Assembly (NCBI GenBank): GCA_964476565.1
Contig: CAYZBG010000005.1
Span: forward strand, 1-64,000
Direction: 5' to 3'
Length of the DNA: 64,000 bases
Source of the DNA: CAMAXB01 sp964476565
Lineage (GTDB): Bacteria > Verrucomicrobiota > Verrucomicrobiia > Opitutales > Opitutaceae
The notes under the pieces were generated by a model that was not told the DNA's origin, ran no database searches, and saw nothing but the letters and a program-made list of their open reading frames with translations. A program made the translations under genes and the position numbers. Position 1 is the first letter of the stretch, and the number at the start of each line of letters is the position of its first letter. Shown here one piece after another: positions 43,768-51,226 of this stretch.

Positions 43768-44625
43768 ATGTCCTCCTTCCTCGAAATCTCCCAGCTCCAC
43801 AAAACCTATTCGACGCCGAAGGGCCCGGCTGTGATCGTGCAGGACTTCAACCTCACCGTGCAGAAGGGTGAATTCATCACCCTGCTGGGTCACTCCGGCT
43901 GCGGAAAGTCTACCGTGCTCTCCATGGTCGCCGGACTCGTCGATATCACGGCTGGCGGTGTCATTCTTGCCGGCAAGGAAGTCACGGCGGCGGGACCCGA
44001 CCGCGGCGTGGTCTTCCAGGCGCCCTGCCTCCTTCCGTGGTACACCGCCTTCGAGAACGTCATGCTGGGCGTCAACCAGGTTTACTACACGGCATCGCGG
44101 CTCGAGCGGCGCCAGATAGCCGAGTATTATCTGTCCGTCGTCGGCCTCGCCGACGCCATGCACCGAAAGCCGGCCGAACTCTCCCAGGGTATGCGCCAGC
44201 GCGCGGGGATTGCCCGTGCCTTCGCGTTGTCGCCAAAACTGCTCCTGCTCGACGAACCGTTCGGCATGCTCGATTCCCTCACGCGCTGCGAATTGCAGGA
44301 TGTGCTGCTCGATCTGTGGCAGCGCGACCAGAAGACCGCGTTGATGGTCACTCACGATGTCGACGAGGCGATCTTCCTCTCCGACCGCATCGTCATGATG
44401 ACCGACGGTCCGGCGGCGACCGTGGGCGAAATCGTATCCGTGCGTTTCCCCCGCCCACGCGACCGCCGGCAGCTGCTCGAAGACCCGGTCTACTACGAGC
44501 TGCGCGAGCAATTGATCGGCTTCCTCAATGAGCGCTCCCATCTCCGCCCCACCCGACCGCCATCTCTGCCACCACCGCCCGCATCGAACCGGCGTGGGCT
44601 GAGCCGGATGTTTGCCTTCGCCTGA
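43768..44625 (+). CDS. nrtD: Nitrate ABC transporter ATP-binding protein 2 (NrtD)
   Basis: ABC ATPase of 285 residues with Walker A GHSGCGKST, signature LSQGMRQRAGIARAF, Walker B LLLLDEPFGMLD and an intact H-loop (VTHDVDEAIFLSDRIVMMT). It belongs to the NtrCD/TIGR01184 type. It is 30 bases downstream of the NrtC-like gene. With NrtA, NrtB and the first ATPase it completes the importer. The C terminus (THLRPTRPPSLPPPPASNRR-like) is Pro-rich and probably flexible. Confidence 0.92.
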   Translation: MSSFLEISQLHKTYSTPKGPAVIVQDFNLTVQKGEFITLLGHSGCGKSTVLSMVAGLVDITAGGVILAGKEVTAAGPDRGVVFQAPCLLPWYTAFENVMLGVNQVYYTASRLERRQIAEYYLSVVGLADAMHRKPAELSQGMRQRAGIARAFALSPKLLLLDEPFGMLDSLTRCELQDVLLDLWQRDQKTALMVTHDVDEAIFLSDRIVMMTDGPAATVGEIVSVRFPRPRDRRQLLEDPVYYELREQLIGFLNERSHLRPTRPPSLPPPPASNRRGLSRMFAFA

Positions 44626-44726
44626 TCGGACGCCGCGGAGAGAAGCCGCCGCTCCCTTGATCCGGATCAAGTCCCGATCCGTTCCCGGCGGAGCTTTGCC
44701 CGAATTTCCCCTACCGTACCAACACC

Positions 44727-45944
44727 ATGAAATCGTACCTGCTCCTCCTCGCCGTGCTGGCGACCTCCAGCATCGCTCTCGCCCAGGCTCCGACCACGCC
44801 CAAACCCGACGCCCCCGCCTCTTTCGCCCAAGCGATCGAGTCGGGCAAGGTGTCCTTCAACGCCCGCCTGCGTCATGAACACGTCGATCAGGACGCGCTT
44901 GCCGAACGCGCCGACGCTCTGACGCTGCGTGCGCGACTCGGCTACACGACCGCCGCCTACCAGGGGTTCCAGGCCATGGTGGAAGCGGAACACGTCACCG
45001 CCCTCGTCGACGACTATGCCGACGGGGTGACGGCCAATCCGGGTTATCCGGTCGTGGCCGATCCGGAGGTCACCGAGGTCAACCAAGCCTGGCTCGCCTA
45101 CACGACCGGCAGCGCCAAAGGCACGCTCGGCCGTCAGCGTCTCGTGCTCGACAACACCCGGTTCATCGGCGACGTCGCCTGGCGTCAGGACCAGCAGACG
45201 GTGGATGCCTTCACCCTTCAGGACAAAACCATCGATCAGCTCACCTTCACCTATGCGTACCTCTGGCGCATCAATCGCGTGTTTGGCGATGAGCTCGACT
45301 GGGACTCGGACTCGCATGTGATCCACGCGGCCTACGCCGGTCTGCCCTACGGCACGCTCACCGGTTACGGTTACCTGCTCGATTTCGACGCGCCGGCCGG
45401 CGCCCGCCCGCAATCGACCGCGACCTACGGGGTGAGCTTCGTGGGTTCGGCACCGCTCTCCGATACCGTGAAGCTGACCTACCGGGCCGAAGTCGCCACG
45501 CAGACCGAGTACGGTGCGAGCGCGCTCGACTACCGGGCCGACTACTACGTCGGCGAACTCGGGGCCGCGTGGAAAACCTTCAACGTGACCGCGGGCTACG
45601 AGGTCCTCGGCTCCGACAACGGCCAGGGATTCCGTACGCCCCTTGCGACCTTGCACGCCTTCAACGGGTGGGCCGACGTCTTCCTCACCACCCCCGGAGC
45701 CGGTCTGCGCGACACCTACATCAAGGTCGGGGCCAATCTGCCTGCCTCGCTGCAGCTGCTCGCCTTCTACCATCGTTTCGACGCGGACCGTGGCGGCGCC
45801 CGCTTCGGTGACGAGATCGACCTGCAGCTCGTCCGCCGGCTGACCAAGACGCTGAGCCTGACCGCCAAGGCCGCCCTCTTCGACGGAAAGCCCGGTTTCG
45901 CCGACCGCGACAAGGTCATGCTTCAGGCTGATTACGCGTTCTGA
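44727..45944 (+). CDS. Outer-membrane porin-like beta-barrel of the nitrate island
   Basis: Protein of 405 residues with a Sec signal peptide (1-19, ending ALAQ) and a long series of alternating amphipathic strands (LTLRARLGYTTAAYQG, VKLTYRAEVATQTEYG) ending in the C-terminal aromatic ADYAF of outer-membrane barrels. The pattern resembles AlgE/alginate-export-like porins. Being the last gene of the nitrate transporter operon, it probably lets nitrate (or another small anion) across the outer membrane. A strong terminator follows. Confidence 0.78.
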   Translation: MKSYLLLLAVLATSSIALAQAPTTPKPDAPASFAQAIESGKVSFNARLRHEHVDQDALAERADALTLRARLGYTTAAYQGFQAMVEAEHVTALVDDYADGVTANPGYPVVADPEVTEVNQAWLAYTTGSAKGTLGRQRLVLDNTRFIGDVAWRQDQQTVDAFTLQDKTIDQLTFTYAYLWRINRVFGDELDWDSDSHVIHAAYAGLPYGTLTGYGYLLDFDAPAGARPQSTATYGVSFVGSAPLSDTVKLTYRAEVATQTEYGASALDYRADYYVGELGAAWKTFNVTAGYEVLGSDNGQGFRTPLATLHAFNGWADVFLTTPGAGLRDTYIKVGANLPASLQLLAFYHRFDADRGGARFGDEIDLQLVRRLTKTLSLTAKAALFDGKPGFADRDKVMLQADYAF

Positions 45945-45992
45945 TCGCCGCTCTGTTGCCTGAGATCGAAGCGCTTTTCCGGGCGTACGCGA

Positions 45993-46024
45993 GGGGCGGC
46001 CACCACGGCCGCCCCTTTGCTTTT
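45993..46024 (+). terminator. Intrinsic terminator of the nitrate transport operon
   Basis: A perfect 9-bp stem GGGGCGGCC (45993-46001) with GGCCGCCCC (46007-46015), loop ACCAC, followed by TTTGCTTTT. It ends the nrt transcript before the reductase block. Confidence 0.92.
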
Positions 46025-46101
46025 CCGCAACTCACCTCTGTCGCTGCCGGCACGAGAACCCATGTTCCCAGGCAAGAAACGTGGAATTAGCAATACTCAT
46101 C

Positions 46102-46134
46102 ATTTTGAGCAAAATTATTCCGATCGTTCATACT
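46102..46134 (+). promoter_or_regulatory. Promoter and operator-like palindrome of the nitrite/nitrate reductase block
   Basis: TTGAGC (46105-46110), an 18-base spacer and CATACT (46129-46134) form a -35/-10 pair. A perfect palindrome ATTTTG-AG-CAAAAT (46102-46115) overlaps the -35 box. An AT-rich patch surrounds it in otherwise GC-rich DNA. The predicted leader before GTG 46193 is about 50 bases. Confidence 0.55.
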
Positions 46135-46192
46135 CACGGAAGTGCGGCATGGCATCAGCGGTGCTCGAAGCGCTCTCAACCATGATCCTGCT

Positions 46193-47974
46193 GTGAGCAC
46201 CTCCACGTTGCCCTCACCCGCCACCGGTCCCTTCTCGGCCGAACAAAAGGAGTACCTGCAGGGATTCCTTGCCGGCGCCCTGACCCCCGTTCCGGCCGCA
46301 TTCGCCGGCCAGACCGCCGCCGGCCTGCTGACCGCCTCGCCTGAGGCTGCCGTCACCGGCAACCTCGCCGTTCCTGCCCCTGAGGATACCGTGTTTGGCA
46401 CGCCCGTTTCAGACCTGTGCAAGGAGGAGCGTTGGAAACATGCAGAGGACCCGCTCGACGCGTGGGAACGCCTGGTGCGTCACGCCGATGGCGACCTCAC
46501 CCCGGACGCGGAGAACACCTACCGCTTCAAGACCTTCGGTCTGTTCTATGTCGCCCCGGCACAGGACAGCTTCATGATCCGTCTCCGGGTGCCGGCGTGC
46601 GAGCTCAGTGCGCATCAGCTGCACGGTCTCGCCTCCCTCGCGGACGAACTTGGCGGCGGTTACGCGCACATCACTACCCGAGGCAACCTCCAGATCCGCG
46701 AGTTCAAGCCGCGCGACCTGGTGAAGGTGTTGATGCGAGTGCAGGACCTCGGCCTCACCTCAAGAGGTGCCGGGGCGGACAACATCCGCAACATCACGGC
46801 ATCGCCGGACAGCGGCTTTGCCCCCGAGGAACTGCTCGACGTTCGTCCCTACGCCAAGGCGCTCCATCACTACATCCTGAATCACCGGGATCTCTACGGC
46901 CTGCCGCGCAAGTTCAACGTCGCATTCGACAACGGCGGCCGGCTGTCCGTGGCAGCAGACACCAACGACATCGGATTCATCGCCGTGCGCGTATTGGACC
47001 CGGCCTTCGGCGCGCCGGTAGCCTTTCGCCTGCAGCTCGGCGGGATCACCGGTCACGGTGACTTCGCCCGCGACACCGGCCTGTTGATCCGTCCGTCCGA
47101 GGCGGTGGCGGTCGCCGCGGCGATGATCCGCGTCTTCGCCGAGCACGGCGACCGAACCAACCGCAAACGGGCGCGTCTCAAGTACCTGCTCGAAGCGTGG
47201 GGTGTGGAACGCTTCCTCGAAGCGACGCAGAAGAAGTTGGCCTTCCCGCTCACGCGCGTGCCGCTTTCGAGCTGCGCCCCGCGGCCGCCGGTCGAGAAGC
47301 ACGCCTGGCTGGGAGTCCATCGCCAGTCCGAGCGCGGACGCAACTGGGTCGGTGTGGGCATCCCGGTCGGTCGCATGAGTGCCCGACAGATGCATGCCCT
47401 GGCCGACCTCGCCCTCCACTACGGCCGCGGCGAACTTCGACTGACCGTCTGGCAGTCCTTGATCATCCCGCATGTGGCGGATGCGTTTGTCGAGACGGTG
47501 AAACGGGGCGTGCGCCGGGCGGGATTCTTCACCGAGACGTCGTTCGCCGCCGGCGGGATCATCGCCTGCACCGGCAGCCGCGGCTGCAAGTATTCATCCG
47601 CGGATACGAAGGCACACGCCACCACCCTCTTCAAGGCGATCGCCGACCGGTTCCCCGACTTGAACGCACCGGTCAACATCCATGTCACCGGGTGCGCGCA
47701 TTCGTGCGCCCAGCACTACTGCGGCGACATTGGCTTGGTCAGCACGAAACTCGCCGATGGCAGCGAAGGCTACCACCTCGTGGTCGGCGGCGGCATGGAC
47801 CACGAACAAGGCATCGCGCGCGAGCTGCTCCGCGGCGTTCGTGCGACCGAAGTGGTCACCACCGTCACCAAACTGCTCAACGACTACCTCGCCCGCCGCG
47901 AGGGCAACGAGACCTACGTGCAGTGGTCCCGCCGCCACCCGGTCAAAGCCCTTCAGGAATTTTACTCCACATGA
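46193..47974 (+). CDS. nirA: Assimilatory nitrite reductase, siroheme/4Fe-4S (NirA type)
   Basis: Nitrite/sulfite reductase hemoprotein of about 593 residues with two ferredoxin-like halves. The siroheme and [4Fe-4S] ligands are Cys459 and Cys465 (CTGSRGC) and Cys501 and Cys505 (CAHSC), the NirA/Sir pattern C-x5-C...C-x3-C. It reduces nitrite to ammonium with six electrons. No ATG is near the start; GTG 46193 (VSTSTLPSP) is chosen, leaving a helix PFSAEQKEYLQGFLAG at 16-31. The next gene begins with a related helix. ATGA overlap with the downstream flavoprotein gene. Sulfite as substrate cannot be excluded but the island context favours nitrite. Confidence 0.85.
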   Translation: MSTSTLPSPATGPFSAEQKEYLQGFLAGALTPVPAAFAGQTAAGLLTASPEAAVTGNLAVPAPEDTVFGTPVSDLCKEERWKHAEDPLDAWERLVRHADGDLTPDAENTYRFKTFGLFYVAPAQDSFMIRLRVPACELSAHQLHGLASLADELGGGYAHITTRGNLQIREFKPRDLVKVLMRVQDLGLTSRGAGADNIRNITASPDSGFAPEELLDVRPYAKALHHYILNHRDLYGLPRKFNVAFDNGGRLSVAADTNDIGFIAVRVLDPAFGAPVAFRLQLGGITGHGDFARDTGLLIRPSEAVAVAAAMIRVFAEHGDRTNRKRARLKYLLEAWGVERFLEATQKKLAFPLTRVPLSSCAPRPPVEKHAWLGVHRQSERGRNWVGVGIPVGRMSARQMHALADLALHYGRGELRLTVWQSLIIPHVADAFVETVKRGVRRAGFFTETSFAAGGIIACTGSRGCKYSSADTKAHATTLFKAIADRFPDLNAPVNIHVTGCAHSCAQHYCGDIGLVSTKLADGSEGYHLVVGGGMDHEQGIARELLRGVRATEVVTTVTKLLNDYLARREGNETYVQWSRRHPVKALQEFYST

Positions 47975-49680
47975 CGTCCGTTCCCGTCCTGCCCGAAACC
48001 GCGCCGTTCACGCCCGAGCAGCGGGCGTGGCTCAATGGCTTCTTCGCCGGCCTCTTCAACCGGACGCCGTCCGCAGCCCCGGCGAACCCGACTCAGGCTG
48101 CCACGCCGCTCCAGCCGCTGACCATCCTCTACGGAACGCAGACCGGCACTGCAGAGTCTCTCGCCAAACGCGCGGCGAAGGAGGCCGGCAAACGCGGCTT
48201 CGCTCCGGCCGTGCTCGACATGGCCGCGACCGATCCGGCCAAGCTAGCCGGCGAGAAGAACGTACTCGTCGTGGTCAGCACCTATGGCGATGGCGAACCG
48301 CCGGACAACGCGAAGGCCTTGCACGCCGCGTTGGCATCGGACTCGGCACCGTTGGCCGGTCTGCGCTACAGCGTCTGTGCCCTCGGCGACTCGAACTACA
48401 CCCAGTTCTGCCAATGCGGACGCGATTTTGATACGCGGTTGGAACAGCGCGGAGCGCATCGGATCGCGCCGCGGGTCGAGTGCGATGTGGACTACGAACA
48501 GACGTTCACCCAGTGGCTGAATTCCGCACTCGCCGCGCTCGGTTCATCGATAGCCGCCAGTGGTCCCGCAGTCATGGCGCCCTCGATCGCCGAAGCCGCG
48601 ACGCCCTCGGTTTACAGCAAAGCCAATCCCTTCGCCGCTCCCTTGCTGGCCCGGCGCACGCTCAACGCTTCCGGCTCGGCGAAAGAGGTGAATCACGTCG
48701 AACTCTCGCTCGCTGGCTCGGGCCTCACCTACGAGGCCGGCGATGCGCTGGGGGTCCTGCCGCGTAACTGTCCGGAATTGGTCGACGAGGTGCTGGCCAC
48801 GCTCGGATTTGACGGTGAGGAAGCGGTGACCACTGGCGCGGGTGAGTTGCCCCTGCGGATCGCGCTCCAGCAGCACTACGACCTTGGCAAGCCACCGGGC
48901 GCCCTGCTCACCGCGCTCGGTCTCACCGCCAGTCCGGAGCTGCTCGATGTGCTCGATGTTCTCCGGGTCGGGGCGCGCACCGGGTTGGCCAACGCCGGCG
49001 CCTTCGTTGCCTTGCTCCGCAAACTGCAGCCGCGACTGTACTCCATCTCGTCCAGCCCGCGGGCTCATCCCGACGAGGTTCACCTTACCGTCGGTGCCGT
49101 GCGCTACGAGGCGGCCAACCGCCGGCGCAAAGGCGTGTGCTCCACCTTCCTCGCCGATCGCTGCGCGGCAGGCGAAACCACCGTGCCGGTTTTCGTGCAC
49201 GCCAACTCCAATTTCCGCCTGCCCGCCGACGGCTCGGTGCCGGTGATCATGGTCGGACCCGGGACCGGGATCGCGCCCTTCCGCGCTTTCCTCGAAGAAC
49301 GGCGTGCCACCGGGGCTTCCGGCCGCAACTGGCTCTTCTTCGGCGACCAACGCGAGGCGACGGATTTTCTCTACCGCGACGAGCTTGTTGACTGGCACCG
49401 CGACGGCCTTCTCACCCGCCTCGACCTCGCTTGGTCCCGGGACCAGCAGCAAAAGGTCTACGTGCAACAGCGCATGCGCGAGCACGCCGCTGAACTCTTT
49501 TCGTGGCTCGAAGCGGGTGCCCATCTCTACGTATGCGGCGACGCCTCGCGTATGGCCAAGGATGTCGACGCCGCATTGCATGACGCCATTGCCACCGCCG
49601 GTGGACGAAGCACGGAATCGGCCGCCGCGTACGTCCAGGCGCTGAAGGCGGCGAAACGATACCAGCGGGATGTGTACTGA
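47971..49680 (+). CDS. CysJ-like diflavin reductase of the nitrite reductase
   Basis: Protein of 569 residues with a flavodoxin domain (about 50-190, LYGTQTGTAESLAKR), an FAD-binding domain (about 210-400, LYSISSSP) and an NADPH domain (MVGPGTGIAPFRAFLEER, near 427-444). It resembles sulfite reductase flavoprotein CysJ and should pass electrons from NADPH through FAD and FMN to the adjacent hemoprotein. Its N-terminal helix PFTPEQRAWLNGFFAGLF resembles that of the nirA product, suggesting a shared docking element. Start ATG 47971 overlaps the nirA stop by 4 bases. Confidence 0.87.
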   Translation: MTSVPVLPETAPFTPEQRAWLNGFFAGLFNRTPSAAPANPTQAATPLQPLTILYGTQTGTAESLAKRAAKEAGKRGFAPAVLDMAATDPAKLAGEKNVLVVVSTYGDGEPPDNAKALHAALASDSAPLAGLRYSVCALGDSNYTQFCQCGRDFDTRLEQRGAHRIAPRVECDVDYEQTFTQWLNSALAALGSSIAASGPAVMAPSIAEAATPSVYSKANPFAAPLLARRTLNASGSAKEVNHVELSLAGSGLTYEAGDALGVLPRNCPELVDEVLATLGFDGEEAVTTGAGELPLRIALQQHYDLGKPPGALLTALGLTASPELLDVLDVLRVGARTGLANAGAFVALLRKLQPRLYSISSSPRAHPDEVHLTVGAVRYEAANRRRKGVCSTFLADRCAAGETTVPVFVHANSNFRLPADGSVPVIMVGPGTGIAPFRAFLEERRATGASGRNWLFFGDQREATDFLYRDELVDWHRDGLLTRLDLAWSRDQQQKVYVQQRMREHAAELFSWLEAGAHLYVCGDASRMAKDVDAALHDAIATAGGRSTESAAAYVQALKAAKRYQRDVY

Positions 49681-49714
49681 GGCGCGATGAGCAGCGTCTA
49701 GCGAGCACCCACCC

Positions 49715-51226
49715 ATGGCACACCGCCCACCGTTCTCCGAGGCAGGTCACTCCAATCCCCAACCGGCCTTGGCTGACTTCCTCGCGGAGCTCCTCGACGA
49801 GCAGCAGCGCTTGCAGACGCCGGTCGCGACCTTCGCGCGCGCCCACGATCGTCTGAGCCCGTCAGCACTGCAGTCGGTGCGTCCCTCGCTGATCCCGCTA
49901 TCAGCCCCGGGACCCGGCGAACAGTATGCCTTCGAGGTCGATCTTGACGCCTGCACGGGATGCAAGGCCTGCGTCGCCGCCTGCCACTCGCTCAACGGCT
50001 TGGACGACTCGGAGACCTGGCGCGACGTCGGCCTGATCGTGTCCCCGGCCCCCGCCGCCTACGCCCAGACCGTCACCACCGCCTGCCACCACTGCACGGA
50101 GCCGGGCTGCCTGCACGGCTGCCCCGTGCGGGCCTACGAGAAGGATCCAGCCACCGGCATTGTGCGGCACCTCGATGACCAGTGCATCGGTTGCAGCTAC
50201 TGCATCCTGAAATGCCCGTATGATGTTCCCAAATACAACGACCGCCTGGGCATCGTGCGCAAATGCGACCTGTGTCACGGCCGGCTGGCAGCTGGCGAAG
50301 CTCCGGCCTGTGCGCAGGCCTGCCCGACGCAGGCCATCCGGATCGTGACGGTCGAAACCGCCGCACCCAATCCTGCCTTTCTTGCCGCCGCGCCGGATCC
50401 GCGGTGGACCGGGCCCACCACGCGCTACCGCGCACGCCGGCCGGTTCCCGCCACCGCCCGCCCCGCCGATGAACGGGCGGTCCGCCCTGAACCGGCGCAC
50501 ACCCCGCTGGTGCTGATGCTCGTCGGCACCCAGGCGTCGGTCGGGGCGCTGTTGGCTGGTCTGGTTCCACTGGCGCTCGGCCTCGCCCTCGCCGGACTCG
50601 CCGCCAGCGTCTTTCACCTCGGCCAGCCGTTCCGGGCTTGGCGGGCCTTCCTTGGCCTCCGCCGTTCGTGGCTGAGCCGGGAGATTTTGGTTTTCGGGTT
50701 GTATCCGGTCCTGCTCGGCGCCGCGTGTTGGCCAGCGGTCAGTGCATGGGCGGTGCCGGCCGCGGTCGCCACCGGCCTCGCCGGCATCGGATGCTCGATC
50801 ATGATCTATGTCGATACGCCGCGGCGCGAGTGGCGGCTGGCACGGACGCTGCCGAATTTCGTCGGCACCACCGCAGTAACCGGGCTCGCCCTCGCCTTTG
50901 CCGCCGGCTCCGGTACGTCAGAGCTGCTCGCGCTCGCGTTGGCCGCAACCATCTTGGTCCACCGACTCGCCGACGACGTTATCGCGCGGGGCGAGCGGAT
51001 GCGTCGTCTGCGCCGCGGACCCTTGCGACGCACCGCAGTCACGCGTGACCTGCTCCTTGCGACCGGGGGTCTGGTCTTCCCGGCGCTGGCGCTGATCGCC
51101 CCGAACTCAGCGTTCGGTTGTGCGGTGTTGGGCAGTGTTGCCATGCTCGGCGCCGAACTCGCGGGACGCGCGTGGTACTTCCAGTCGGTCAGCCCTTCGA
51201 AAATGCCCGGAGTATCCCCTGCATGA
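49715..51226 (+). CDS. DmsB-DmsC fusion: 4Fe-4S ferredoxin plus membrane anchor
   Basis: Protein of 503 residues fusing two DMSO-reductase-type subunits. The N-terminal half carries four Cys clusters for four [4Fe-4S] centres: Cys80/83/86/90, 124/127/132/136, 157/160/163/167 and 184/187/199/203. The C-terminal half (about 262-503) has about seven to eight membrane helices and is DmsC-like. It should carry electrons between the quinone pool and the NasA molybdoenzyme encoded next. The first 70 residues are a linker with no signal peptide, so the Fe-S half would face the cytoplasm. NasA follows with a 4-base overlap. Confidence 0.9.
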   Translation: MAHRPPFSEAGHSNPQPALADFLAELLDEQQRLQTPVATFARAHDRLSPSALQSVRPSLIPLSAPGPGEQYAFEVDLDACTGCKACVAACHSLNGLDDSETWRDVGLIVSPAPAAYAQTVTTACHHCTEPGCLHGCPVRAYEKDPATGIVRHLDDQCIGCSYCILKCPYDVPKYNDRLGIVRKCDLCHGRLAAGEAPACAQACPTQAIRIVTVETAAPNPAFLAAAPDPRWTGPTTRYRARRPVPATARPADERAVRPEPAHTPLVLMLVGTQASVGALLAGLVPLALGLALAGLAASVFHLGQPFRAWRAFLGLRRSWLSREILVFGLYPVLLGAACWPAVSAWAVPAAVATGLAGIGCSIMIYVDTPRREWRLARTLPNFVGTTAVTGLALAFAAGSGTSELLALALAATILVHRLADDVIARGERMRRLRRGPLRRTAVTRDLLLATGGLVFPALALIAPNSAFGCAVLGSVAMLGAELAGRAWYFQSVSPSKMPGVSPA

